Source of the DNA: Saprospiraceae bacterium
GTDB taxonomy: Bacteria > Bacteroidota > Bacteroidia > Chitinophagales > Saprospiraceae
Direction of reading: 5' to 3'
Length of the DNA stretch: 64,000 nucleotides
NCBI GenBank assembly: GCA_016787575.1
Contig: JAEUUO010000007.1
Coordinates: forward strand, 310,001 to 374,000
Part shown: piece after piece, positions 27,316 through 38,383 of the stretch
Position numbering within the stretch: position 1 is the stretch's first letter
Layout of the letters: each line of letters opens with the position of its first letter
The notes under the pieces: model-generated
Database searches by the model: none
Seen by the model: only the letters and a program-made list of their open reading frames with translations
Told to the model about the DNA's origin: nothing
Translations under genes and position numbers: made by a program

Positions 27316-28059
27316 ATGATAAAATTATATAATAATTTAAAACCATTCATTCTATTCCTTACAGGAATTTTGATGGTGGCATGTAACTCAAAGCCAACGG
27401 TTGTAGAAGCAGTTTCAACAGAATCGACTCAAACCAGTCCTGCCAGTCCGGATAATACAGAAAGCCATAAAGTCAAAGTAGATGAAGTACTACAGACAAA
27501 AAAATATACGTATTTAAGAGTTACCGAAGGAACTTCAAATTATTGGATAGCAATCTCAAAAGCTGAAGTTGCTATTGGAGACATGTGCATTTATACAGGT
27601 GGATTGAAGATGCATGGTTTTAAGAGTACAGAATTGGATAGAATATTTGAAGAACTGCTATTGGTTTCAAACATCAGTAGAGCGGGTGACAATGGAGTTA
27701 AATCCTTGTTTGAATCTATGGTTGATAAAGAAAAAGAACCAACTCCTACCTCAAATCAAAAAATTAAAGAAGTTAAAGGAGCTATTAAAATTTCTGACTT
27801 ATTGGCAAATCCTAAAAAGTATGAAGGAAAAGAAATTATAGTTACAGGACGATGCACAAAAATCAACCATCAAATTATGGGAAGGAATTGGATCCACATT
27901 GAAGACGGTTCAGGAAAAAATCAAGAACTTACTATTACTACGCAAGATGTACTTCAACTTGGTGAAGTAGGAGTTTTTGAAGGAACGATTTTCTTAGACA
28001 AAGATTTTGGAGCAGGTTACCGTTATGAAATCATCATGGAAAATGCAAAATTAAAATAA
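27316..28059 (+). CDS. Lipoprotein with NrfJ-like and OB-fold domains
   Basis: 247 residues. A lipobox (LMVAC, Cys near 23) marks a lipoprotein. Residues about 52-120 (EVLQTKKYTYLRV, YWIAISKAEVAIGD, MHGFKSTELDRIFEEL) resemble NrfJ-related proteins found beside cytochrome c nitrite reductase genes. Residues about 150-245 contain GKEIIVTGRCTKINH and GRNWIHIEDGSG, typical of a periplasmic OB-fold. NrfJ-like proteins are linked to cytochrome maturation or protection, so a helper role for the upstream cytochromes is plausible. It lies 52 bp after the barrel gene on the same strand, and 13 bp from the convergent ccsBA gene. Confidence 0.72.
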   Translation: MIKLYNNLKPFILFLTGILMVACNSKPTVVEAVSTESTQTSPASPDNTESHKVKVDEVLQTKKYTYLRVTEGTSNYWIAISKAEVAIGDMCIYTGGLKMHGFKSTELDRIFEELLLVSNISRAGDNGVKSLFESMVDKEKEPTPTSNQKIKEVKGAIKISDLLANPKKYEGKEIIVTGRCTKINHQIMGRNWIHIEDGSGKNQELTITTQDVLQLGEVGVFEGTIFLDKDFGAGYRYEIIMENAKLK

Positions 28060-28072
28060 ACGAATTTGGCTT

Positions 28073-31000
28073 TTATAATTTCAATATTTTCCGGTTTCTA
28101 AAATAAGCTAAAATACTTATTAAGATAAGAATACTTACGGTATAATACACAAATGTTGGAATCGGTACAGGATCTCCAGCAGCATAAGAATGCAATCCTG
28201 ATAAATAATAATTTACTCCCAAATAGGTCATCAATACTGAAGCAAAGCCAAATAAAGTGGCTGTATTAAAAGCATATTTACTTTGTAATCCGGGTATTAA
28301 TCGCATATGAAGAATAAAAGAATAAACAAGAATTGACACTAAAGCCCAGGTTTCTTTTGCATCCCATCCCCAATAGCGTCCCCAGGATTCATTGGCCCAA
28401 ACTCCACCTAAATAGGTTCCAATGCTTAACATAATCAAACCACCAATAATGGTCATTTCACTGGTGTAGCTTAATTCGATAATAATCCGCTCCATCCGGT
28501 GTTGATTTTGATTGGTAGCAAAAATCATTAAAATTAAATTCAAGGCTCCGATAATAGCACCAAGCACTAAAAATCCATAACTACCCGCTTCTAATGAAAC
28601 ATGGATCGTCAACCAATATGATTTTAAAACTGGAACAAGGGGAGTGATTTCAGGATCCAGCCAACTTAAATGCGCAACCATTAAAACAACGGAAGCCAAA
28701 ATGCAACAAGCTGCCAAACCACCCAAGGTCTTTCTTGCAAATAACAAACCAGCCAACATGGTTGTCCATCCAATGTAAATCATAGATTCATACCCGTTAC
28801 TCCAGGGAGCCCTTCCTGAAACATACCAGCGCAATACCAATCCAGCTGTTTGCAATACAAAACACCCTATCAGGACAACTAAACCTATTTTGAAAAATTT
28901 CTTTAATTGCAATCGAGGATTAAATATTGAAGTAAATAAAAGTGTCAATAAATAAAGACCCAGCAAACCATAGAAAGAACCAAGGCGGTTAAAAATGTCA
29001 AGTTGGTTTAAAATAATTTCGGCCTTAATTTTGGTATCAGAAGGATAAACAGCCTCTCCGACTTTTTTCTGATACTGCTTTAATTCATTTAATAATAAAT
29101 TCAAATCACCCCAGTTATTGGTCACGACAGCTTCTTTTACGGAAGCCGTATAGGTATCAAAAAACTTCTGTGGAAAATGATCTGATGAATTTTCATCCAT
29201 ATGGTTGTGTCCTTCAACTGGAGCTGCCCAGTGGTTATTTTTATCACCTTTAACTGGAAATAAACGCAAGAAACTACCTGTAAAAACCATATTGACAATA
29301 TTCACTCTTTCATCGAGTTTGATGATTTCCTTTTCAAAAACTCCACGATCCACAGGTTTTAGATTGTATGCATTCCTAACTTCGTTTTTAATTTTGTAAA
29401 CGCCATCTGAATCAAACAAGTCTTCATAAGAAATACGTTCTTGAGAATTGAACAGCTGAGAAATTTTTTCATGCTTTCCCACTTTTATTATTTGAAACTT
29501 TTGCCAAATTTCCGGATAACAAGTCATGCTAATAAAAACTTGATTTGCATCCAAACCATAGAGTTCATCTTTTCGGGAAAGCTTACGAATAACTTCCCTT
29601 GCAAGGGTATTCATGGGTTTCATCCTTCCATTCTGATCTTGAACAATGAGTTCACCAAAATACCGGGCATGATCTGCATCTATTTTTGGAAGCGGGGTAC
29701 TTGATTGCGCATGGCTTACAAATTCAAAAAGTAGCATACAGCATATCATAAGAAAGTTCCGATTGGCAACCCGCAGGTTTTGAATGGATTCTTTCAACCA
29801 ATGAAACCGGGTATTTTTAGAAAACAAAGTTGCCACTAATCCCAAGGTTAATAGAATATACCCTATATAACTAATCCACGTGCCCCAGAAATCATGGTTA
29901 ACACTTAAGTAAGTACCCAATTCATCCTTATCAAAGGAAGATTGGAAAAACCGATATCCGTCATGATCTAAAATGTGATTCATGTAAATGCGGATATTTT
30001 CATGCCGATTTAAACGCTGATCATTTAAAGTAACTTCGCTTGCATAAGAACTGGCGCTATTTGTTCCTGGATACCTGTCCATTATAAAATCATTCAACTT
30101 AATTGAGAAAGGCAAGTCAACAATTTTTGCACCATAGCTGAAACTAAGGGGCAATTTACCAATGACAACATTTCTTGGATTCCCCTCTTCTCCTGGCCCC
30201 CCGCTTATAGGAAATTGCTGCTCCTCTCCGTCCACGGAAACTTTTAATTCAAGCGCTGCCAGACTTGTACTGCTCATTTTCCGCTCGCTAGATTCCAGTT
30301 TCACAAGCGCTGCTGGTTTAAAATCTGCAATTACAAAATTGAAACTGCGACTTGAATAGAGTGTCCTTAATTTCAAATTGCTCAAACTACCAGAAGGAAT
30401 GGAATCGCTTTGCTGGGTAGCCATGGTCAAAGCTGTTAAGTCATGCTTCGATTTGAAAACCAACGAATCATTTGAATAATAAATTTGAACATCTTCATCG
30501 TCTTCAGGCAATCCAAAATTAAATTTGATTGCAGGCAAACTAAGCTTATTTTGGTTTTTTAAAATATATTCTTCGCGTCCCATTTCACCACCAACTACTA
30601 TTTTTAAACAGGCCTCTCCGTTGGCATCTGATATCAAGGATTCCTTTGGATTTGGAATAAAGTCTACAAGAGCTATGTCCACTTTATGGGGACCAATTAT
30701 TAGGGATCGATTGTAATGGTTTTCCCCCAGACTCGCAAACAATACTTTATCATCAATCCGATATTCTTTGTCATCTATTCGAGCCTGAATCTGTAAATAA
30801 GTATCAGAAGTCATAAACTTAGAAGAAGACTCCCCTTCGCGAATGTGCATCATCCCTTCAAAACTGAAATATCGAGTATGCATTGCTCCTAATAAAATCA
30901 CCAGAATGGATAAGTGAAAACAGATTAAGCTGTATTTTTTCAATGCAAACATTTTGAATTTAAAAATATTTACAAGAATGGAAATACCAAAAAGCGCAAG

Positions 31001-31168
31001 AAGTAATTCAAACCAACGTGCTTTAAAAATCACCTTTTGAGCAGCACTTGTCCCAAAATCATTTTCTATAAATGTTGCGACTGCAATGGCTACTGCGAAT
31101 AAAAGCGTATAAATTCCTGCTGAACGCGTATTAAATAAGGACGAAATTATTTTGATTAAGCGATCCAT
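28073..31168 (-). CDS. ccsBA: Cytochrome c synthase CcsBA (fused ResB-ResC, System II)
   Basis: 1,031 residues. The N-terminal ResB/CcsB part has transmembrane helices at about 15-35, 50-70 and 80-97 and a long periplasmic region. A middle section (about 490-720) is a large periplasmic insertion. The C-terminal CcsA part is multi-pass and carries the haem-handling WWD segment WGRYWGWDAKETWAL. The fused protein exports haem and attaches it to CXXCH cysteines. It is convergent with the cytochrome cluster, 13 bp from the lipoprotein gene, which fits supply of 96 haems to the adjacent cytochromes. One-polypeptide CcsBA is usual in Bacteroidota and epsilonproteobacteria. Confidence 0.92.
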   Translation of the reverse strand: MDRLIKIISSLFNTRSAGIYTLLFAVAIAVATFIENDFGTSAAQKVIFKARWFELLLALFGISILVNIFKFKMFALKKYSLICFHLSILVILLGAMHTRYFSFEGMMHIREGESSSKFMTSDTYLQIQARIDDKEYRIDDKVLFASLGENHYNRSLIIGPHKVDIALVDFIPNPKESLISDANGEACLKIVVGGEMGREEYILKNQNKLSLPAIKFNFGLPEDDEDVQIYYSNDSLVFKSKHDLTALTMATQQSDSIPSGSLSNLKLRTLYSSRSFNFVIADFKPAALVKLESSERKMSSTSLAALELKVSVDGEEQQFPISGGPGEEGNPRNVVIGKLPLSFSYGAKIVDLPFSIKLNDFIMDRYPGTNSASSYASEVTLNDQRLNRHENIRIYMNHILDHDGYRFFQSSFDKDELGTYLSVNHDFWGTWISYIGYILLTLGLVATLFSKNTRFHWLKESIQNLRVANRNFLMICCMLLFEFVSHAQSSTPLPKIDADHARYFGELIVQDQNGRMKPMNTLAREVIRKLSRKDELYGLDANQVFISMTCYPEIWQKFQIIKVGKHEKISQLFNSQERISYEDLFDSDGVYKIKNEVRNAYNLKPVDRGVFEKEIIKLDERVNIVNMVFTGSFLRLFPVKGDKNNHWAAPVEGHNHMDENSSDHFPQKFFDTYTASVKEAVVTNNWGDLNLLLNELKQYQKKVGEAVYPSDTKIKAEIILNQLDIFNRLGSFYGLLGLYLLTLLFTSIFNPRLQLKKFFKIGLVVLIGCFVLQTAGLVLRWYVSGRAPWSNGYESMIYIGWTTMLAGLLFARKTLGGLAACCILASVVLMVAHLSWLDPEITPLVPVLKSYWLTIHVSLEAGSYGFLVLGAIIGALNLILMIFATNQNQHRMERIIIELSYTSEMTIIGGLIMLSIGTYLGGVWANESWGRYWGWDAKETWALVSILVYSFILHMRLIPGLQSKYAFNTATLFGFASVLMTYLGVNYYLSGLHSYAAGDPVPIPTFVYYTVSILILISILAYFRNRKILKL

Positions 31169-31404
31169 AAGTGATTCAATAATTGATCACTAAAAATACA
31201 AAATCTATCGCAAACGATTAAAAATTCCAATCAACTATTTAAGAGCAAAATCCGCCTTTAATACAAAACTGGAAAAGTCTAAATTAAAAATCTACCTTAT
31301 GTTTAGGTAACTGATCTTTTAATTAAAACTGTACGTACAATTGTTCTAAAAACCTTCTTTGGCAAATTCGTTGAACGTCATTAGAAATAAATCCAGAACC
31401 TTGC

Positions 31405-31509
31405 CTACATTTTAATAAAACGACCTGTACTGATAATTTCATCCTTTGTACTGAGTTGAAAAAAGTAAAATCCAGGAATAGGAATGTGCAAGAGCTCTTC
31501 CAATTGTCA
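31405..31509 (-). pseudogene. Severed end of a T9SS sorting domain, in frame after a TGA stop
   Basis: Directly after the TGA (31509-31507) the same frame continues for 33 codons to TAG at 31405. It encodes QLEELLHIPIPGFYFF, then QLSTKDEIISTGRFIKM, which is the ordinary end of a T9SS type A sorting domain (GxYxxxL...GRFIK). A single nonsense change therefore seems to have removed the signal's end. No frameshift is needed. Confidence 0.75.
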
Positions 31510-33054
31510 GTTTTGTAAATGTACAACGCGTTGCAAAAATAAACTGCCATCCAAATGATACATGCTTAAGTTCACCTTTTCAAATGGAATAGACCCAACA
31601 CGTATTGACACTTCATCCATGCCGGGTTTAGATATGACTTCAAAATTCAGAGCGTCCTTTAAAGAAGTATTGGTTGAACTGATCGCAGAAATTTCAATTT
31701 CTAGAGGAAAGGAATTGCCATTGGCATCGATCACCATGTTTGTGATGCTTTGATTACCTGTAATAAATGCATTTCGCAACATGCCATCTGCCTTTGCTGT
31801 AATTTGACAACTTATTTTTGGAAACTGGTGTTCGAATTTAGGGTTGGATAAGTTTAACCAAATCCATTGAATGTCATCAGAATACCTATGCGAACCAAAG
31901 TATGAATTTAAATTGGAGTAAAAGGTATCAATCTGTATCAAGTCGGGATCAAAGTTAAAATTACCTTGCAAGCCAAATAAATTCAAACTGTCGGACAATT
32001 CAAATTCAACCAGATAGTTTTGACCTTTAATCAAATTTTGGTTTTTTGTTTTCCAATAAAAAGGGACCCCTGCAATTTGACTGATTGGGTTAATCAACTG
32101 TATATAAGGGTATTTAGTTTCTCTGTTAATATCACCTCGTTGACAAAAGCCTATATTTGGAATTGATTTTTGATTTAATTCGTAACTTATTTCATTTCCT
32201 AATACAAGCCCTGAATCATTGATAAATTTTAAAAGGGGTTTGGATATACAATCGTCTTTATCAATTTTTCCTAAGAAATAATCATAGGTTTTATTAAGAT
32301 CCAGCAAATTAATTTCTCCATCGCAATTGGTATCTGCACTTAAATAATTCATTCCCGATGAATATTTACTGGTATTGATGATGATTCGGGATGCTTCTAT
32401 TAGATCCACAGTTGAAATGAACCAATAATTAAACGGAAGATCCACAGCATTTAAAACAATGGATTTGAGTCTATTGATGTTAGAAATAGATGCTCTAAAA
32501 TCTAAAGGATCCGAATTGCTAATTAAAGTAGTAGGATGAATGATGGTATCTTGAGTTCGTATGCCTAATTGAAGTTTATCCAGTTCTTCCGCATAATTAT
32601 AATCTCCTTGTAACTTACACAGAACTTTGTAGTTAGAAATCGAAACCGGTAAACAATATGAACTGCATTCACTAACATTACCTGCATCATCGTGCGCATA
32701 AATTGTAATAAAGTTATTTGAGGTATCAAGTCCTATTGAAAGAATAAATGATTCAATCCATTCCAATTTACCCTCCTTGTCAAATGTTATTTTAACATAC
32801 TTCGAACAATTATCAACGGTATAATTTACAAACTCCCATGCATAAACTTGCTCATTACCACACCATCCCAACATCAAGGTATCAATTTTCTTACAAATTA
32901 AAACCGGTGGCTCAATATCCGGAAAACAATCCTGCGCATGCAAAGTAGGGAAGTTGAAATTGCTAAAAACAAAAATCAAGTTTAAAATAATACGTGTATC
33001 ACACACAAGCCTTAAATAAGCAAAAAAGGATGAGATGGAACTTAAGGTTTTCAT
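31507..33054 (-). CDS. Secreted T9SS cargo with dockerin-like segment, truncated sorting domain
   Basis: 515 residues from ATG at 33054; the frame is open further upstream, but this start precedes the hydrophobic export segment that ends LHAQDCF. Contents: a Cys-rich HYR-like beta domain (about 45-150), a dockerin-type calcium loop (DTNCDGEINLLDL, near 275), a cohesin-like beta region (about 350-450) and the start of a type A sorting domain (VNLSMYHLDGSLFLQR). The domain is interrupted by TGA at 31509-31507, although its remaining 33 residues are intact in the same frame. Unless the stop is read through, the product should fail to reach the surface. Function unknown; possibly carbohydrate binding or adhesion. 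Confidence 0.72.
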   Translation of the reverse strand: MKTLSSISSFFAYLRLVCDTRIILNLIFVFSNFNFPTLHAQDCFPDIEPPVLICKKIDTLMLGWCGNEQVYAWEFVNYTVDNCSKYVKITFDKEGKLEWIESFILSIGLDTSNNFITIYAHDDAGNVSECSSYCLPVSISNYKVLCKLQGDYNYAEELDKLQLGIRTQDTIIHPTTLISNSDPLDFRASISNINRLKSIVLNAVDLPFNYWFISTVDLIEASRIIINTSKYSSGMNYLSADTNCDGEINLLDLNKTYDYFLGKIDKDDCISKPLLKFINDSGLVLGNEISYELNQKSIPNIGFCQRGDINRETKYPYIQLINPISQIAGVPFYWKTKNQNLIKGQNYLVEFELSDSLNLFGLQGNFNFDPDLIQIDTFYSNLNSYFGSHRYSDDIQWIWLNLSNPKFEHQFPKISCQITAKADGMLRNAFITGNQSITNMVIDANGNSFPLEIEISAISSTNTSLKDALNFEVISKPGMDEVSIRVGSIPFEKVNLSMYHLDGSLFLQRVVHLQN

Positions 33055-33278
33055 AGAGCGGGCAGGTTTGGATATTAAAGATACAAAATAAACAATCGAC
33101 CTGAAAAAAATTTGTCTTGCCGACAATAAAGAGCAAATTACTACGAATTGTTTCGTAATTCAATAATTAGCATTAATTTGCTGCCGAAATCTGGGTTTTA
33201 GCTGAATATTTGCATGATTGGTCTAATTGTTTAGCGAAAGTACCCGGGAACACTATTTTTGATTTAAATTTAGAATAC

Positions 33279-36200
33279 ATGATACGTTTCCATTATTTAT
33301 TAATTGCCTTTTTGTTTGAAATGACAACTTTGTCTGCACAAACCAAAATAAATGCAGCGACCTTTGGTTCATTAGAAGCCCGGGCTCTGGGTCCGGGAAC
33401 TATGAGTGGACGAATCACTGCAATAGAAGGAGTGAACAACGAACCGCGCACCTTATATATAGGAACAGCCGGTGGAGGCGTGTGGAAATCAACCAATGCA
33501 GCTGCCTCATTCAAACCAATTTTCGATAAATATTGTCAATCAATAGGTGCAATCGCCATTGATCAGTCAAACCCTTCAACCATTTATGTAGGTACCGGAG
33601 AAAGCAATATGCGCAACTCCGTATCTATAGGCGTAGGAATTTACAAATCAAGCGATGCCGGAGAAAATTGGACAAAGATTGGATTGGATAGCACTGAACA
33701 TATTTCTAAAATTATCATTGACCCGAAAAACTCAAACATCATCTATGTGGCAGCTCCCGGTGCCTTGTGGTCTGACAGCCCGCATCGTGGTCTATACAAA
33801 TCAATAGATGCAGGAAAAACATGGACTAAAATATTATACATCGATCAAAAAACCGGCTGTGCAGATATAGCTATTCATCCAAGTCAAACGAACATTTTGT
33901 ATGCAACTACCTGGGAATTTAGACGCAAAGCTTTCACTTTTGAATCTGGCGGCAAAGGATCTGCTCTTTATAAAAGCGAAGACGGAGGATTAAATTGGCG
34001 TAAAATTACGAAAGGATTGCCTGAAGGAGATTTTGGCAGGGTTGCTATTGCTTTGGCACCCAGTGCACCTGAAAATTTATTAGCAATTGTAGAATCCAAT
34101 AATACAGGATTATACATTTCTTCTGATCATGGAGAATCCTGGAAATCACAAAGTGCGACTGTCAATGTGGTTTCTCGCCCTTTCTATTTTTCAACTTTAG
34201 TTATAGATCCAAAAGACAACAAACGGGTGTATCGTCCGGCTTTTCAGTTTTCTTATTCAGATGATGGAGGCTATTCTTTTAACGATGCAAGTTATGATGG
34301 TGGTTGGGTTCACAGCGATCATCATGCTTTGTGGATCAACCCTCAAAATACAAACAACATGTATTTGGGGACCGACGGAGGTGTTTATATCAGCAACGAT
34401 CGGGGGGCTACCTGGATTTTCTGTCACAACCTCCCCGTAGGTCAATTTTACCATGTGGCCATTGATAACGAAAATCCGTTTCGCATTTACGGCGGACTGC
34501 AAGACAATGGTTCGTGGGTAGGGCCAAGTGCAAATCCAGGAGGTATCGGAAATGGAGATTGGAAAACCGTATACTGGGGTGATGGATTTTGGACCGTTCC
34601 GGATCCTACGGATCCAAACATCGTATATGCTGAAAGTCAGGGTGGAAATTCTGCACGCATTGATTTGCGTACATTTAAATCGTATAATATTAAACCGCAG
34701 CAAACAGCTTCACAAGAAAAATTGCGTTGGAATTGGAATAGCCCAATAGTTTGTGGTGCAAAAAATAAAAAAAACCTCTACGTCGCAGCTCAATATATTT
34801 TCAAATCTACAGACCAAGGCAGAAATTGGTCTGTCATCTCACCAGACCTCACGACCAATGATAAGAAAAAACAACAACAAGAAAACAGCGGTGGTCTAAG
34901 TGCAGATAACACCAGTGCAGAAAATCATTGTACAGTATTTACAATTGCTGAGTCTCCTTTAAATGAACAACTCATTTGGGCAGGGACAGATGACGGAAAT
35001 CTACAACTGACTCTTGATGGTGGTAAAACATGGAAAAACCTATCCTCCAATTACATCGCTTGTGGAATTCCACCACAAACCTGGATCAGCAGCATTGAAG
35101 CTTCCGGATTTGATCAAAATACAGTTTATGTAACTTTGGACAATCACACATATGGCGATCATCAAACGTATTTAATCAAATCAATCGATATGGGTAAAAC
35201 ATTTACCCGTATTCAGAGTAAAGAGTTTACAGGATTTGCTCATAAAATCAAAGAAGATCTTGTAAATAAAAATGTTTTGTTTTTGGGCACCGAAATGGGA
35301 TTATTTGCAAGTTTGGATGGAGGTGTGGAATGGTTTCGAATGAAAAACAACATTCCGGAATATGCATTAACACGGGATATCCAAATTCATCCTCGCGAGC
35401 ATTCTTTAGTGGTTGGAACCCATGGCAGAGGAATTTATGTAATTGATGATATCTCTGTGATTCGAAACATGAGCAAAAGCATTGCAGAAAAAAATGTGGT
35501 CTTGTTTGATACTAAAGAAATGGAATTGACAACCGGAAAATATGGAGGCGGGTCTCCATTTAGTGGTGGATGGGTTGCAGGAAATCCAGATGATATTAAA
35601 CCCTTTCAATATTATTTGAAAGACCGGGTAATGAATGGTGAAGTTAAAATGGAAGTTTTGGATATGGAAGGCAAACTCATTCAATCCCTCAATACAACCA
35701 AACGAAAAGGTATTAACAAGGTGTACTGGAATCAACGCATGAAACCAGCCAAAGTAGCAGAAGGTGGAACTAAATTAGATTTTGGTGCATTTGGAGCTCC
35801 AAAAGTATTGCCCGGAAATTATCAACTTAAATTGATCGTAGGCAATCAAACTTTTATGGATACCTTTCAATTAATTCATCAGGATAAAGAAAATTACACG
35901 CTTGCAGATCGCAAATTGCAATATGATGTTTGCATGAAATATTATTACATGCATGAAGAACTTGCACGTACTGTTGAATCGATTTCCAATCAACAAAAAG
36001 AAATTCGCGAGTTGAAAGACAAAATGAAAAACAAAAAAAATGTACTGCTTGCACAACGTTATCTTGACTCTTTAGAAAATTTACGAAGTAATTTATTAGC
36101 CACAAAACAAAAATCAATTTTTGCTGACGAAGAAAAATTACGTGAACGAATTTCAGATGCCTATGCCAGTGTAGTCGGCGAAGAACAAAGGCCTTCCAAT

Positions 36201-36341
36201 TTAGTAATTGACAGAATTCAAACTTTACAAACAGAGGTCAATAAATCTGAAACAGATTTTAAATCCATCCAAAATCAGTTTCATTCCAAATATGAAAAAG
36301 CAGTAAAACAGGAAAAACTTTCGAGAAGTATGAAACCGTAG
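33279..36341 (+). CDS. Secreted BNR/sortilin-type beta-propeller protein
   Basis: 1,020 residues from ATG at 33279, which gives a signal peptide ending LSAQ; the frame is open upstream to 33210. The body consists of BNR/VPS10-like propeller blades with repeated S-x-D-x-G-x-x-W boxes (SSDAGENWTKI, SIDAGKTWTKI, SEDGGLNWRKI, SSDHGESWKS, SLDGGVEWFRM). A beta-sandwich follows (about 790-900), then a charged coiled-coil tail (about 920-1015). Similar Bacteroidota proteins are labelled glycosyl hydrolase or sortilin-like, but no catalytic residues can be identified. There is no T9SS sorting domain. A 7-bp repeat array begins just after the stop. Confidence 0.82.
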   Translation: MIRFHYLLIAFLFEMTTLSAQTKINAATFGSLEARALGPGTMSGRITAIEGVNNEPRTLYIGTAGGGVWKSTNAAASFKPIFDKYCQSIGAIAIDQSNPSTIYVGTGESNMRNSVSIGVGIYKSSDAGENWTKIGLDSTEHISKIIIDPKNSNIIYVAAPGALWSDSPHRGLYKSIDAGKTWTKILYIDQKTGCADIAIHPSQTNILYATTWEFRRKAFTFESGGKGSALYKSEDGGLNWRKITKGLPEGDFGRVAIALAPSAPENLLAIVESNNTGLYISSDHGESWKSQSATVNVVSRPFYFSTLVIDPKDNKRVYRPAFQFSYSDDGGYSFNDASYDGGWVHSDHHALWINPQNTNNMYLGTDGGVYISNDRGATWIFCHNLPVGQFYHVAIDNENPFRIYGGLQDNGSWVGPSANPGGIGNGDWKTVYWGDGFWTVPDPTDPNIVYAESQGGNSARIDLRTFKSYNIKPQQTASQEKLRWNWNSPIVCGAKNKKNLYVAAQYIFKSTDQGRNWSVISPDLTTNDKKKQQQENSGGLSADNTSAENHCTVFTIAESPLNEQLIWAGTDDGNLQLTLDGGKTWKNLSSNYIACGIPPQTWISSIEASGFDQNTVYVTLDNHTYGDHQTYLIKSIDMGKTFTRIQSKEFTGFAHKIKEDLVNKNVLFLGTEMGLFASLDGGVEWFRMKNNIPEYALTRDIQIHPREHSLVVGTHGRGIYVIDDISVIRNMSKSIAEKNVVLFDTKEMELTTGKYGGGSPFSGGWVAGNPDDIKPFQYYLKDRVMNGEVKMEVLDMEGKLIQSLNTTKRKGINKVYWNQRMKPAKVAEGGTKLDFGAFGAPKVLPGNYQLKLIVGNQTFMDTFQLIHQDKENYTLADRKLQYDVCMKYYYMHEELARTVESISNQQKEIRELKDKMKNKKNVLLAQRYLDSLENLRSNLLATKQKSIFADEEKLRERISDAYASVVGEEQRPSNLVIDRIQTLQTEVNKSETDFKSIQNQFHSKYEKAVKQEKLSRSMKP

Positions 36342-36346
36342 AGGAA

Positions 36347-36381
36347 GGCTAGAGGCTAAAGGCTAAAGGCTAAAGGCTAAA
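36347..36381 (+). repeat. Heptanucleotide array GGCTAAA, five units
   Basis: Units GGCTAGA, then four GGCTAAA, starting five bases after the stop of the upstream gene. Two more units lie at about 36454-36467. Each unit carries TAA or TAG, so stops occur in all three frames. Confidence 0.82.
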
Positions 36382-36386
36382 AAAAT

Positions 36387-36418
36387 GCTGCAATCTTGTA
36401 ATTGTTCAATGCTGCAAT
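36387..36418 (-). repeat. 8-bp array C, consensus ATTGYARN, four units
   Basis: On the minus strand the units are ATTGCAGC, ATTGAACA, ATTACAAG, ATTGCAGC. The palindromes CAAACTT-A-AAGTTTG (36425-36439) and GGACAATTGTCC (36439-36450) follow directly. Confidence 0.7.
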
Positions 36419-36504
36419 TGGAATCAAACTTAAAGTTTGGACAATTGTCCACAGGCTAGAGGCTAAAGCTTAGAAGTAATATCTTCTATTCTATCAACCC
36501 TTTC

Positions 36505-36532
36505 AATTCTTAATTTTTAATTCTTAATTCTT
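36505..36532 (-). repeat. Heptanucleotide array AAGAATT after atpC
   Basis: Four 7-bp units (plus strand AATTCTT, AATTTTT, AATTCTT, AATTCTT). Read on the minus strand, the direction of atpC, they give TTAAGAA units with TAA, starting seven bases after the atpC stop codon. Confidence 0.65.
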
Positions 36533-36539
36533 AATTGAA

Positions 36540-36782
36540 TCATCCTTGTCTCACCAACACATTCACTTCATTCTGCATCACTTCAATAAATCCTTTGCTG
36601 ATTGGAAAGTCGTGTTTTTGTCCAGAGGTATCGGTAAGTTGTACGCTGCCTTTTGTTAAAGAAGATACGATTGGAGCATGTCGATCCAATACTTCAAATT
36701 GGCCATGACTACCGGGTACGATGATTGCTTTTGCTTCTCCTTCGTACAATGTTTTTTCCGGTGTAAGTATATAAACTTTCAT
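36540..36782 (-). CDS. atpC: ATP synthase F1 epsilon subunit
   Basis: 80 residues: MKVYILTPEKTLYEGEAKAIIVPGSHGQFEVL is the epsilon N-terminal beta-sandwich. The C-terminal two-helix domain that inhibits ATPase activity in E. coli is absent, giving the short form common in Bacteroidota. It follows atpD by 5 bp, so the two are co-transcribed. Confidence 0.95.
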   Translation of the reverse strand: MKVYILTPEKTLYEGEAKAIIVPGSHGQFEVLDRHAPIVSSLTKGSVQLTDTSGQKHDFPISKGFIEVMQNEVNVLVRQG

Positions 36783-36787
36783 TCCGA

Positions 36788-38323
<1,536 letters not shown>

Positions 38324-38336
38324 TTAAAAAGACGCG

Positions 38337-38369
38337 CAAATATATATACATCCGAGGCGATTCACCAAA
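38337..38369 (-). promoter_or_regulatory. Promoter of atpD-atpC
   Basis: On the minus strand TTTG (38369-38366) is followed after 21 bp by TATATTTG (38344-38337), an exact match to the Bacteroidota promoter pattern TTTG-N19-21-TAnnTTTG. The atpD ATG is 34 bp downstream. Confidence 0.7.
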
Positions 38370-38383
38370 CTATTGACAATCCT

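Noticed and set aside
31323..31550. 75-codon minus-strand frame overlapping the end of the T9SS cargo gene
   Set aside because: It lies in a different frame from the sorting domain; the real continuation is in the same frame after the TGA.
31405..31550. A frameshift as the cause of the broken T9SS sorting domain
   Set aside because: Translating past the stop shows the domain continues in the same frame, so a nonsense codon explains it without an indel.
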